DNA from: Aureimonas altamirensis
Lineage (GTDB): Bacteria; Pseudomonadota; Alphaproteobacteria; Rhizobiales; Rhizobiaceae
Assembly: GCF_001463885.1 (NCBI RefSeq)
Contig: NZ_BBWQ01000015.1
Span: forward strand, 185,374 to 249,373
Direction of reading: 5' to 3'
Length of the DNA: 64,000 nt
A model generated the notes under the pieces. The model saw only the letters and a list, made by a program, of their open reading frames with translations. It was not told where the DNA came from and ran no database searches. Shown here piece by piece: positions 50,143 through 59,174 of the stretch. The number at the start of each line of letters is the position of its first letter. Positions within the stretch are counted from its first letter, which is position 1. The translations under genes and the position numbers were made by a program.

Positions 50143-52731
50143 TCAGACCGGTTGAACGAAGCCGTCCAGCACCCGTTTCTGGCCGGCCTTGTCGAAATCG
50201 ATGGTCAGCTTGTTGCCTTCGACCGAGGCGACCGTGCCGTTGCCGAACTTCATGTGGAAGACCCGGTCGCCCGTCGAAAAGGCGCTTGCCACCTCGGCAA
50301 CCGATTTGGCTACCAGCTCTCCCGAAATCTCCCGGGGGCCACCGTCCCGCGCCGACGAGTACAGGCCCGCGCCCTTGCGTGGCGGCTGGTTGGAGCCCCG
50401 CGACGGACGCATGGAATGGGCCTCCGTCAGGCGGCCGGCAAAGCCGGGCGTTTCTTCGTCACGCACGGTACCGTCGCGGTTGATGTAACGGTCGGCCTGC
50501 GCGGCGGCGCGGTCCCGGGCGCTGGTGGGGCCCTTGTCGGCATAGGCGATGCCACCGCCGCGTCCGCCGGAGTAACCGCCCGCACCGCCCGCCGCCTGTG
50601 CGCGCCGCCAGCCCGGCGTCTGGTAGCTCGTCGTCGAAAAGCTGGACTGGTCCCATCGGCTGGCACCGTAGCCGCCATAGGTGGAGGGCGCCTCGATGAC
50701 CTCGACATGCTCTTCCGGCAACTCGTCGAGAAAGCGGGACGGGATGGTGCTCTGCCACAGGCCGTGGATACGCCGGTTGGAGACGAACCATATCTTCACG
50801 CGTTTCTTGCCGCGTGTGAGGCCGACATAGGCCAGGCGGCGTTCTTCCTCGAGGCCCGAGCGCCCGCCCTCGTCCAGCGCGCGCTGGTGCGGGAACAAGC
50901 CTTCCTCCCAGCCGGGCAGGAACACCGTTTCGAATTCCAGCCCCTTGGCCGAATGCAGCGTCATGATAGAGATGGCGTCCATCTGCTCGTTCTGCTCGGA
51001 ATCCATGACGAGCGCGATATGCTCGAGAAAGCCCGGAAGGCTTTCATAGTCGTCCATGGAGCGGATCAGTTCTTTCAGGTTTTCCAGGCGTCCGGGCGCT
51101 TCCGCCGACCGGTCGTTCTGCCACATGGCGGTATAACCGGACTCGTCCAGAATCATCTCGGCCAAATCGGTGTGGCGCATGGAGGGCACGAGGTCGCGCC
51201 AGCGATGGAAATTCGCAACAACTTCGGCCAGTGCGGCGCGCGGGCGCGGCTTCAACTCGTCGCCTTCGACCAGCTCCGCGGCGGCGGCAAGAAGCGGCAC
51301 CCTCTTGGCGCGCGCATATTCGTGGATCAGCCGGATCGCGGCCTCGCCAAGGCCGCGCTTCGGCGTATTGACGATGCGCTCGAAGGCAAGGTCGTCGGCC
51401 GGCTGCACGGTTGCACGGAAATAGGCCAGCGCATCGCGGATTTCGAGCCGCTCGTAGAAGCGCGGGCCGCCGATCACGCGGTAATTGACGCCCAGCGTCA
51501 CGAACCTGTCTTCGAACTCGCGCATCTGGAACGAGGCGCGCACAAGGATCGCCATGTCGTTCAGCGCATGGCCCTTGCGCTGCAACTGCTCGACTTCCTC
51601 GCCGACGGCGCGCGCTTCCTCTTCCGAATCCCAGGCGGCGTTGACGCTGACGAGCTCGTCTTCCGGGTCGGCCCGCTCGGTGAACAGGGTTTTGCCGAGC
51701 CTGTCCTCGTTATGGGCGATCAGGTGTCCGGCCGCGCCAAGAATATGGGCGGTCGAGCGGTAATTGCGCTCCAGCCGGATGACGACCGCGCCCGGAAAAT
51801 CCTTCTCGAAGCGCAGGATGTTGTCCACTTCGGCGCCGCGCCAGCCATAGATGGACTGATCGTCGTCGCCCACGCAGCACACGTTGCGCGCGCCGTCCTG
51901 CCCGGTGCGCTGCGCCAGAAGGCGCAGCCACAGATACTGGGCAACGTTGGTATCCTGATACTCGTCGACGAGGATGTAGCGGAAGCGCCGGTGATACTCG
52001 TCGAGCACGCTGGGATTGTTCTTGAAGATCTCGATCGGATGCATCAGCAGATCGCCGAAATCTGCCGCATTCAACTGGCGGAGCCGTTCCTGATAGGCCT
52101 GGTAGAGCAGGCGCCCCTTGCCGTCGCCGAAGGCGCGGGCGTCCCCCTCTGGGATGCGGTCGGGCGTCAGCGCCTTGTTCTTCCAGCCATCCATGAGGTT
52201 GGCGAAGGTGCGCGCCGGCCAACGCTTGTCATCGAGGTTTTCGGCCTGGATGAGCTGCTTGATCAGCCGGACCTGATCGTCCGTGTCGAGGATGGTGAAA
52301 TTGGGTTTCAGGCCCACAAGCTCGGCGTGGCGGCGCAGGATGCGCACGCCGATGGAGTGGAAGGTGCCCAGCCATGGCATGCCTTCGACCTCTTCACCGA
52401 CAAGCATGCCAATGCGCGTCTTCATTTCGCGCGCGGCCTTGTTGGTGAAGGTCACGGCCAGAATCTGCGAGGGGTAGGCGCGCCCCGTCGCCAGGATATG
52501 GGCGATGCGCGTCGTCAGAACGCGCGTCTTGCCGGTTCCGGCACCGGCCAGCACCAGAACGGGGCCTTCGGTGGTTTCCACGGCCGCGCGCTGCTCGGGA
52601 TTGAGCCCGGCCATATAGGCCGCTTCCTGCGCGGCGGGCGCGCGCGGACGCATGCCGGCCAGAGCCCGCGCGGCGATCCCCGCCTTGGGTGATGCGGGCG
52701 GCGTGCCCGGATTGTCTGAGGAATCGGTCAT
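50143..52731 (-). CDS. uvrD: ATP-dependent DNA helicase UvrD/PcrA type
   Basis: A superfamily 1A 3'-5' helicase of 862 residues, used in nucleotide-excision and mismatch repair. Helicase motifs run in order: Walker A VLAGAGTGKTRVLTTRI, AVTFTNKAAREM, VDEYQDTN (DExx box as DEYQD), CVGDDDQSIYGWRGA, RLERNYRS, and later TLHSAKGLEFETVFLPG and YVGLTRGKKR. The long Gly/Tyr-rich linker precedes a C-terminal Tudor-like segment (DRVFHMKFGNGTVASVEGNKLTIDFDKAGQKR), which binds RNA polymerase in related proteins. The ATG at 52731 is chosen; upstream codons have no ribosome site. Confidence 0.94.
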   Translation of the reverse strand: MTDSSDNPGTPPASPKAGIAARALAGMRPRAPAAQEAAYMAGLNPEQRAAVETTEGPVLVLAGAGTGKTRVLTTRIAHILATGRAYPSQILAVTFTNKAAREMKTRIGMLVGEEVEGMPWLGTFHSIGVRILRRHAELVGLKPNFTILDTDDQVRLIKQLIQAENLDDKRWPARTFANLMDGWKNKALTPDRIPEGDARAFGDGKGRLLYQAYQERLRQLNAADFGDLLMHPIEIFKNNPSVLDEYHRRFRYILVDEYQDTNVAQYLWLRLLAQRTGQDGARNVCCVGDDDQSIYGWRGAEVDNILRFEKDFPGAVVIRLERNYRSTAHILGAAGHLIAHNEDRLGKTLFTERADPEDELVSVNAAWDSEEEARAVGEEVEQLQRKGHALNDMAILVRASFQMREFEDRFVTLGVNYRVIGGPRFYERLEIRDALAYFRATVQPADDLAFERIVNTPKRGLGEAAIRLIHEYARAKRVPLLAAAAELVEGDELKPRPRAALAEVVANFHRWRDLVPSMRHTDLAEMILDESGYTAMWQNDRSAEAPGRLENLKELIRSMDDYESLPGFLEHIALVMDSEQNEQMDAISIMTLHSAKGLEFETVFLPGWEEGLFPHQRALDEGGRSGLEEERRLAYVGLTRGKKRVKIWFVSNRRIHGLWQSTIPSRFLDELPEEHVEVIEAPSTYGGYGASRWDQSSFSTTSYQTPGWRRAQAAGGAGGYSGGRGGGIAYADKGPTSARDRAAAQADRYINRDGTVRDEETPGFAGRLTEAHSMRPSRGSNQPPRKGAGLYSSARDGGPREISGELVAKSVAEVASAFSTGDRVFHMKFGNGTVASVEGNKLTIDFDKAGQKRVLDGFVQPV

Positions 52732-52871
52732 CGCACCATATCTAATGAAATTTGCCGCCAACACTAGGTGAGAACACGGGGAAAGCCCCTTGGCGACCCT
52801 CGACAATGTCGCATTCTCGTGGCCTATCTGCCTTTTGCCGGCAAGGCCAACAGGGAAGGAGGCTGCAAGGG

Positions 52872-55800
52872 GTGCGACTGTTCATCGCCATAGGCGGCCT
52901 CGTCGTCGCGCTGCTGATCGCGGCCCTCGTCGCGCCGCTCTTCATCGACTGGACGTCGTGGCGCACCTCCTTCGAGGCGGAGGCCAGCCGCCTGATCGGC
53001 CAGAAGGTGGAGGTTCGGGGCGAGGCCCATGCACGCCTGCTGCCGTTTCCCAGCCTGACATTCACCGATGTGACGGTGGGCGAGCCGGGGCACGGCGAAG
53101 CGTCGATGACGCTCGACAGCTTCCGGATGGATGCGGAACTGGCGCCCTATCTTTCCGGCGAAATCCGCATTTTCCAGATGGAGCTGGGGCGCCCGCATCT
53201 GACCGTACCCTACGGAGCGGGCTCGCGGCCGCCGCGCCTGGCCGGGGGGCTTGGCGCCGGCGGGGCCAACGTCGTTCTGGAAAACGTCGTCATCACGGAT
53301 GGCACGTTGAGCCTCAACAACGGCAGCAACGGCCAGCGGCGCGAATTCGGCGATATCGACGCAAGCTTTTCGGCGCGCACGCTGCGCGGCCCCTTCCGGG
53401 GCGGCGGAACGCTGACCAACCGGGGCGAGCGGCTGGAATTCACCCTCAGCTCGGGCACCATAGAAGATAGCGGCCACTGGCCTTTCCGGATCGCCATCCT
53501 GTCGCAGCGGCTTGCAAGCTCGTTTACGCTGGATGGCGCGACTGAGCTTGGCGACGGCGTTGCCGATTTTGCCGGGGCGGTCGAGATCGCCTCTCCGGCT
53601 CAAGGGTTGGAGCCCGTCGCCGACATGCCGGTTGTTCGGGCGACGGCCGATGTCGCGACGCAGAATGGCGGTGCGGCCTTCCAGAAGATCCGGGTGGAAG
53701 TGGGCGGCGGCGAAGCCCCTTATGTGCTGACCGGTGACGGCACGCTTGCCTCTGGCCCCATTCCGCATTTCAGCCTGAAGCTGGCCGGCGAGCAGATCGA
53801 TATCGACCGGCTGACGCAGGACACGCTGGAAAAATCCGGTGGGCTGACGCTCGCCGACCGGGTGGAGGCGGTGCGGCGCACGCTCCAGGCCGTGCCGGTT
53901 TTGCCGGTGGCCGGAGAGCTGGAGTTGAACCTTCCGGTCTTCACCATCGGCGATACGACCGTGCGCGGCCTGTCCGTGACGGCTTCGCCCAGCACGGATG
54001 GCTGGGCGCTGCGCCGCCTGAACGCGGAACTGCCCGGACGCACCTTGGTCGAGGCCTCCGGGCTGGTCACCGTCGGCGATACCTTGGCCTTCCGGGGCCC
54101 GCTTCTGTTCGCCTCGCGGCAACCGGCGGGGCTGGTGGCCTGGCTTGGCGGCTCGGGCGGGCAGAGCCTGGCGCAGATCCAGCGGGCGGGTTTTTCCGCC
54201 GACGTCCAGCTTTCGCCGACGCGGCAGGTATTCGACAATCTGGAAGCCGACGTTGCCGGGCAAAGCCTGCGCGGACGCCTCGAACGCGCCACGGCCGGCG
54301 ACGGGGTTGCCGTCTCTGCCGATCTGGCCGGCGATGCGGTGAAACTGGATAATTTCTTCGCTTTTGCGGAATTGCTTGCCGGTGAAGACGTGTTCGCCTC
54401 CGGCGTCGACAGCATCGATCTGCGGCTCGCGGCCGGGCCGTTGCAACTGTTCGATTTGGCGGCCGAGACGGGCGAGGTGGACCTTACCTATGCCGGCAAC
54501 GTGCTCGACCTGCGCAATCTGTCGCTTGGCGGCTTTGCCGGCGGAAACCTGGAGGCCCGGGGCACCGTCGGCAGGCCGGACAGCGGTCTCGTTCCCGACC
54601 TTGCCTATGAGGTGGATCTGAGCGATCCGGCGCAGTTGGCAGCCATCGTCCGCAGCTACCGACCCATGGTCGCGCCGCGCCTGGGCGATGCCATTGCCGA
54701 CGTGCTTGCGCGGTCCGGGCCGGTGACGGGCAGTGGGCGTGTGGCCCCCGGCGCCGAAGACGACAGGCTGGCCCTGACGTTCAACGGCACGGCCGGCGCC
54801 AGCGAAGTAACCGCCAGCGTGGCGCTTCCGGCCTCGATCGAGGAAGCGCGGGCCGATTGGCCGACCGACGTTTCGCTGTTGCTGGCAAGCGACCGCCCGG
54901 TCGAGATGCTGAACCAGCTGGGTGCCGCGGGGATCGACCTTGGCGTTGCCGCGCCGCTGGAAATCCGCGCTCGCATGACCGGCCCGGCGGACAGCGTCGC
55001 CACGACCCTCGGTGTCCATGCACCCGGCCTCGACCTGACGGTAGAGGGCACGACCAGTTGGGGCGCCGACAGCCTGGCAGAGGCCGATGCAGCGGCCAGC
55101 CTGCAGGCCGACGACCTTGGCGTTTGGATGTCCGCTCTCGGCATTGCCGCGGGGCAGGGCATCGACCGGCTGCCCGCCGATGGCGCGATGCGGGTTTCCT
55201 GGCGTCCCGATGGCTGGACCGTGGAAGATCTATCCGGCTCCATCGCCGATACGGCAGTCGATGCAGCAGAGCTGACGCGCAGCGGCAGTGGCCCGGTGAC
55301 TGGGGCCGCCACCATCGGGGCGATAGCGCTGCCCTGGCTGGCCACCACGGTCCTGGGTGTTGCGCCGGACGCGGTCGACGGTGCGGACGGCTGGCCGGAC
55401 ACGGTCTTTGCCGGCTCCTTCACGGCGCAATTGCCGCCATTCGATCTGGCGATGACCGTGCCGCATATCGACCTTTTCGACGGGGCGGTTCTGCGTGATG
55501 CCCGGTTTGGCTTGAAGGGCAGTCCGGAGGGCCTGGCCGTCGACGGGCTGGATGCCACGATGGGCGATGGATCGCTGACCGGGCGCGCAAGCCTTGCCAA
55601 TAATGGCGGGTTCGCGCGCGCGCAGATGGACCTTGCGGTGGATGGGGTTTCGCTCGATCCTGCCATCGCGCCGCTGCGGGGCAAGGCTACGGGCCGCCTA
55701 ATGGCGGAGGCTGCCGGGCAATCCTGGTCCGAACTGTTCGCCTCGGCAGATGGCGACGGCTCGGTGAGCATCATGGATGCCGTGCTTGCCGGCGTTTCCG

Positions 55801-56573
55801 TTCCGCCCCTCGGTGCGGTTCTCGATGCGGCGGACGGGCAAGGGTTCGAGGCGACGTCCGAACAGGTCTCGCTGCTGCTGGGCAACTTGCCGTCGCAGCC
55901 GTTTCAGGCCGACCGGCTGGATGCATCCGTGGACATTGCGCTCGGCTCCATACGGCTTGGCCCCGTTACGGCGGAGGCGCCCGGCGCGCGCCTGTCCGGT
56001 GAGGGCACGTTCAGCCTCGTCTCGCGGCGCGGAGAGGCCCGGGCCACGATCTTCTATGTGCCGGCCGATGAGGAGGTGATCGAGGACACGGCTCCTTCGG
56101 TTTCCTATGTCGCCGGCTGGCCGGGCAGTGCGGCGTTCAGCCTTGCAGGCGCAGACCCTTTGACGAGCTATCTGTCGATACGCGCCTACCGTGCCGAACA
56201 GGCACGCCTGCAAGCCTTGCGTGACGATCTGCAGGAGACGCTGCGTCTGCGCCGCGAGGCCCGCTACTTCAACGATCTGGCGCGCGAGCGCGCCGAACGT
56301 GCACAAGCCGCCGCGGCCGAAGCGGAAAGCCGGCGGGCCGAGGAAGCGCTTGCGCGGCAAGAAGAAGCGCGTGCGCGGCAAGAGGAAGCCGCCCGCGCGG
56401 CAGAGGAGGCGCGGGGCACAACCGACGCACCGCTGCTGCCATTGCCGGATCTGCGCGTGCCGCCGCCATCGCCTCGCGCTCCGGGAGAGGTGCCGCCGCC
56501 ATTCGAGTACGAGCTGACGCCCGGGCAGCCACCGCTGTCCGACCTGCCGGGCGTCGACCCCAGCCTTCGCTGA
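52872..56573 (+). CDS. Large AsmA family protein
   Basis: A 1,233-residue envelope protein with one N-terminal membrane helix (about residues 2-25) followed by a very long, beta-rich periplasmic region. The start of the mature part, FEAEASRLIGQKVEVRGEAHARLLPFPSLTFTDV, is the AsmA N-terminal motif; repeated GxxxLxxLxVxG-like strands fill the middle as in AsmA/TamB bridge proteins that move phospholipids between membranes. Residues about 1130-1190 form an Ala/Glu/Arg coiled coil, and the end is Pro-rich. The start is GTG: AAGGAGG stands 9 bases before it and the membrane helix begins there. It is divergent from uvrD and convergent with the RHH operon. Confidence 0.87.
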   Translation: MRLFIAIGGLVVALLIAALVAPLFIDWTSWRTSFEAEASRLIGQKVEVRGEAHARLLPFPSLTFTDVTVGEPGHGEASMTLDSFRMDAELAPYLSGEIRIFQMELGRPHLTVPYGAGSRPPRLAGGLGAGGANVVLENVVITDGTLSLNNGSNGQRREFGDIDASFSARTLRGPFRGGGTLTNRGERLEFTLSSGTIEDSGHWPFRIAILSQRLASSFTLDGATELGDGVADFAGAVEIASPAQGLEPVADMPVVRATADVATQNGGAAFQKIRVEVGGGEAPYVLTGDGTLASGPIPHFSLKLAGEQIDIDRLTQDTLEKSGGLTLADRVEAVRRTLQAVPVLPVAGELELNLPVFTIGDTTVRGLSVTASPSTDGWALRRLNAELPGRTLVEASGLVTVGDTLAFRGPLLFASRQPAGLVAWLGGSGGQSLAQIQRAGFSADVQLSPTRQVFDNLEADVAGQSLRGRLERATAGDGVAVSADLAGDAVKLDNFFAFAELLAGEDVFASGVDSIDLRLAAGPLQLFDLAAETGEVDLTYAGNVLDLRNLSLGGFAGGNLEARGTVGRPDSGLVPDLAYEVDLSDPAQLAAIVRSYRPMVAPRLGDAIADVLARSGPVTGSGRVAPGAEDDRLALTFNGTAGASEVTASVALPASIEEARADWPTDVSLLLASDRPVEMLNQLGAAGIDLGVAAPLEIRARMTGPADSVATTLGVHAPGLDLTVEGTTSWGADSLAEADAAASLQADDLGVWMSALGIAAGQGIDRLPADGAMRVSWRPDGWTVEDLSGSIADTAVDAAELTRSGSGPVTGAATIGAIALPWLATTVLGVAPDAVDGADGWPDTVFAGSFTAQLPPFDLAMTVPHIDLFDGAVLRDARFGLKGSPEGLAVDGLDATMGDGSLTGRASLANNGGFARAQMDLAVDGVSLDPAIAPLRGKATGRLMAEAAGQSWSELFASADGDGSVSIMDAVLAGVSVPPLGAVLDAADGQGFEATSEQVSLLLGNLPSQPFQADRLDASVDIALGSIRLGPVTAEAPGARLSGEGTFSLVSRRGEARATIFYVPADEEVIEDTAPSVSYVAGWPGSAAFSLAGADPLTSYLSIRAYRAEQARLQALRDDLQETLRLRREARYFNDLARERAERAQAAAAEAESRRAEEALARQEEARARQEEAARAAEEARGTTDAPLLPLPDLRVPPPSPRAPGEVPPPFEYELTPGQPPLSDLPGVDPSLR

Positions 56574-56595
56574 GACCGAATGTTATGAGGGTGTT

Positions 56596-56820
56596 TCAAG
56601 CCCGCTCGCGGCCCTTGTCCAGGGCATAGTCCAGCACCGCGAGGCGCAGGCTGGACGACAGGTTCTGTTCCGGGTCGCGCGCCGTATCGATGTCGGCGAC
56701 AAGCCGCGCCAATGGCAGGTTGCGGCGCTCTGCCATCTCGCGGAGCAGCGCCCAGAAGGCGTCTTCCAGGCTGATGGATGTGCGATGCCCCCGAATGGAC
56801 AGGGACCGCTTGACGATCAT
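56596..56820 (-). CDS. Ribbon-helix-helix domain protein
   Basis: A 74-residue protein that begins KRSLSIRGHRTSISLEDAFWALLREMAERRN, the pattern of the ribbon-helix-helix_4 family, which resembles the DNA-binding end of arc-type repressors. It probably binds DNA as a dimer, but a target is not visible. It is the last gene of an operon with DUF4169 and sspB: its ATG overlaps the DUF4169 stop by a few bases. Confidence 0.8.
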   Translation of the reverse strand: MIVKRSLSIRGHRTSISLEDAFWALLREMAERRNLPLARLVADIDTARDPEQNLSSSLRLAVLDYALDKGRERA

Positions 56821-57008
56821 TCGTCAGGCCCGGGCTTTTGCAGCCGGGCGCCATCCAGCTCTTTCAATATCTTTTCGCGCTCGCTGCCGGCCTTCGCCTT
56901 GTCCTTGCGCGACATACCGAAGGTTACGCGGTTCTCCGCGGATGCCTTCTCGGCCTTTTCGCGCGCGATGCGTTTGCGGGCCTGTCGCAGGTTGACGATT
57001 TCGGCCAT
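56817..57008 (-). CDS. DUF4169 family protein
   Basis: A 63-residue, highly charged helical protein (AEIVNLRQARKRIAREKAEK, then NRVTFGMSRKDKAK) of the alphaproteobacterial DUF4169 family, with no known function. The ATG at 57006-57008 begins 13 bases after sspB and its stop overlaps the RHH gene, so it is translated with both. Confidence 0.82.
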   Translation of the reverse strand: MAEIVNLRQARKRIAREKAEKASAENRVTFGMSRKDKAKAGSEREKILKELDGARLQKPGPDE

Positions 57009-57021
57009 GGCACAGTGCTCG

Positions 57022-57603
57022 TCAGGGTTTCTTACGGAATGCATCCAGTGAAACGACATCGGCGGAGGGCTTGTTGCCGTCGTCGGTTTCGGCTTCGGCG
57101 TCGCCGGTTGCCTCGTTCTCGGACGTTTCGGCATCGGCCTTGGCGCGCGCCGGTTCGGCAGCGGGACGGCGCAGCGGCACTTCGGTCACGGAGGCAAGGG
57201 GTGCCTCCGACCCGGCTGCCTCGGGCTGGCCGTTGGCCGCTTCCACCTCGCGCACGTCGAATTCCAGCTCGAAATTGACGGCCGGATCGTAGAAGCCCCG
57301 AATGGCGCTGAACGGGATCAGCAGCCTTTCCGGGATGTCGGAGAAGGAAAGACCGATCTCGAATGCGGTATCGGTTACCGACAGGTCCCAGTACTGGTGC
57401 TGGATCACGATCGTCATCAGCTCCGGATACTTTTCGCGGAGGCGCGACGAGATTCGCACGCCCGGCGCCGAAGTCAGGAACGTGATGAAGAAATGGTGCT
57501 CGCCTGGAAGACCCGTCTTCACGACTTCGGATAGAACCTTCCGGATCACGCCGCGTAGCGCGTCCTGCGCCAGAATGTCATAGCGGATAAGATCCTGACC
57601 CAT
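57022..57603 (-). CDS. sspB: SspB, ClpXP adaptor for ssrA-tagged proteins
   Basis: A 193-residue SspB of the alphaproteobacterial type. The N-terminal core (about residues 1-130; IRYDILAQDALRGVIRKVL, HHFFITFLTSAPGVRISSRLREKYPE, MTIVIQHQYWDLSV) binds the tag peptide, and a long flexible Ala/Glu/Asp linker ends in VVSLDAFRKKP, the short basic tail that docks on ClpX. SspB delivers tmRNA-tagged, stalled-translation products to ClpXP. The ATG at 57603 is the family start; the frame is open further but without support. The tmRNA gene lies just upstream on the same strand. Confidence 0.92.
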   Translation of the reverse strand: MGQDLIRYDILAQDALRGVIRKVLSEVVKTGLPGEHHFFITFLTSAPGVRISSRLREKYPELMTIVIQHQYWDLSVTDTAFEIGLSFSDIPERLLIPFSAIRGFYDPAVNFELEFDVREVEAANGQPEAAGSEAPLASVTEVPLRRPAAEPARAKADAETSENEATGDAEAETDDGNKPSADVVSLDAFRKKP

Positions 57604-57763
57604 TGGCCACCTGTGTTCGAACCGACATGCCCGACCAAACGGGCTGATTTTCATGGCCGGGGTGGTGCCCGCAGCCTGGACAGTCGTTTCATAGCCGGAG
57701 TTTGCAGCGCATGAAAGTCCTGTCGCGGGTGCAAGCGAAGGAATGAGCGCGATGGTGGCAAGG

Positions 57764-58088
57764 GATGGAAGTGGAGGCTTCTGTTGCCAGGCGCCTCCGG
57801 GCCCCGCCTGAGGGTGCGAACCCCCAGGGCTTGAATGAAGCTATCGCACCGCGTTAAGCGGCGAGACGTGCTTCCGCATAGTTGTCGTTGGCAACTATTT
57901 TAACAGCCCGATGACGGTGGTACCATGCCGAGCAAAAGTCCGATCTTTACACCCTCGTCGATCCTATTTCGCCCCCGCCTCAACCCCTCCGACAGGAAGG
58001 GGCTCAGGTGGAGGCGCCGGGTACCGCCCCCGGGTCCGAATGGTTTATTTCATCGGCAGTTTATCGCCATAGTCGGGTCAAGCCCGAC
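57764..58088 (-). ncRNA. ssrA: Transfer-messenger RNA, permuted two-piece alphaproteobacterial type
   Basis: tmRNA rescues stalled ribosomes and tags the nascent protein. The gene is circularly permuted: the acceptor piece, ending in a T-arm (CCGGG/CCCGG stem) and CGCCTCC (58016-58010) with discriminator A, comes first; after a loop of about 32 bases with a CCCCTTC/GGAGGGG-type hairpin, the coding piece begins with GGGGGCG (57976-57970), which pairs with CGCCTCC as the acceptor stem, and continues into ATCGACGAGGGTG and the tag at 57892-57854. CCA is not fully encoded. The outer ends are estimated from usual piece lengths and the promoter, so they may be off by 20 or more bases. Confidence 0.87.
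57854..57892 (-). other. tmRNA tag reading frame
   Basis: Thirteen codons on the minus strand, GCC AAC GAC AAC through GCT TAA, encode ANDNYAEARLAA and stop. The ending LAA is the ClpX-recognised degron and the N-terminal part the SspB-binding portion. Confidence 0.9.
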
Positions 58089-58094
58089 GCCGTG

Positions 58095-58123
58095 AATATA
58101 GGGATATGCGCGGCAAATGAAAA
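58095..58123 (-). promoter_or_regulatory. Putative tmRNA promoter
   Basis: On the minus strand TTTTCA (58123-58118), 17 bases, and TATATT (58100-58095) stand 7 bases before the estimated 5' end of the acceptor piece. The -35 is weak. The stretch overlaps the area just after the thyX stop. Confidence 0.45.
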
Positions 58124-58133
58124 GGGGCCCGCC

Positions 58134-59087
58134 TTAGGCATCCCGCTCCAGGACGGCGCAGAGTTCGACCCATTCGCGCTTCGTCAGGCCGCTCGTCTCG
58201 GCGGTGACGGACTCGCCGTCGATCATGCGCCGTATGGCCTTGACCGCTGTGGCTGAAAGCTGGGCGGCGCCCATGCGATGCTCCAGGAAGGCCTCGTGCG
58301 TCACCGGCACCCAGCGCTTCAGAATGTCGATCATGACGTCGGCATAGGCGCGGATTTCGTACTGCGCATGCGGATCGGCCCGCAGGCGCAGGAAGCCCAT
58401 GAAATTATGCAGGTCGGCTTTCCAATACCACTGCGTGTAGAAGTTCAGCGGCAGGTTCATGCGCGCCAGCTCGCGGGCAAGACCCTGTCTGTCCTCGCGC
58501 CGGGCGTCGCCGTCGCCCTCGTTCAGCATCAGGGCATAATGGTCGTAGGCCTGCATTGAATCGTTGCGCAGAAGGTTCAGGACTTCCTCTGCCTCGGCAC
58601 CTTCGAGGATGTCGCCGCGACCCTGCCGGTTGGATGCCGACTGGGCTGCCAGATGGTTCGGCTCCGGAATGTAGAACTCTCGGTCCAGCACCGAGTAGCG
58701 CGCCGAATATTCGTTCACGCTGGCCATGCGATGGCGGATCCACTGCCGGGCGACGAAGATAGGCAGCTTCACATGCAGCTTGATCTCGGCCATCTCGAAC
58801 GGCGTCGTATGCCAGTGGCGCAGCAGGTAATTGATAAGGCCGCGATCTTCCTGCACGCGCTTGGTGCCCCGGCCATAGGACACGCGCGCCGCCTGCACGA
58901 CGGCGTCGTCGGTGCCCATATAGTCGATGACGCGCACGAAGCCGTGATCCAGAACGGGCAGGGGCTTGTAGAGAATCTCTTCGAGCCCGGGTGCAACGGG
59001 CCGTGCCGTTTCTGCGCGTTGGTCACGCAGCGCGGCGATCTCGGCTTCCTGTTCTGCCGTCAGACGAGACTTACCCGAGGCTTCCAT
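58134..59087 (-). CDS. thyX: Flavin-dependent thymidylate synthase
   Basis: ThyX, 317 residues, makes dTMP from dUMP with FAD and methylene-THF, independent of ThyA. The signature [15 protein letters not shown] contains the family RHRxxS motif. [47 protein letters not shown] and [11 protein letters not shown] are characteristic. The ATG at 59087 is chosen with AAGGTGG just before it; an ATG six codons earlier (59105) is possible. It is upstream of ssrA, with a short gap, and downstream of the epimerase gene, all on one strand. Confidence 0.93.
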   Translation of the reverse strand: MEASGKSRLTAEQEAEIAALRDQRAETARPVAPGLEEILYKPLPVLDHGFVRVIDYMGTDDAVVQAARVSYGRGTKRVQEDRGLINYLLRHWHTTPFEMAEIKLHVKLPIFVARQWIRHRMASVNEYSARYSVLDREFYIPEPNHLAAQSASNRQGRGDILEGAEAEEVLNLLRNDSMQAYDHYALMLNEGDGDARREDRQGLARELARMNLPLNFYTQWYWKADLHNFMGFLRLRADPHAQYEIRAYADVMIDILKRWVPVTHEAFLEHRMGAAQLSATAVKAIRRMIDGESVTAETSGLTKREWVELCAVLERDA

Positions 59088-59174
59088 AGCCGCCACCTTG
59101 TTCATGATCCAAATGCCATCTGCCTTAAAGCGGATCGCGCGGCCTGAGAACCCTTGCGCGGACACACGGAAGCC

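Noticed and set aside
49960..52692. A 910-codon open frame on the plus strand
   Set aside because: It lies over the uvrD-like helicase gene on the other strand, whose helicase motifs are complete. It is a GC-driven shadow frame.
52772..52786. Possible LexA box (GAAC-N7-AAGC) between uvrD and the AsmA gene
   Set aside because: The alphaproteobacterial consensus is GAAC-N7-GAAC; the second half has two mismatches.
58065..58085. GTCGGG/CCCGAC hairpin as a thyX terminator
   Set aside because: No T-run follows it on the minus strand and it falls inside the expected acceptor piece of the tmRNA, where a hairpin is expected anyway.
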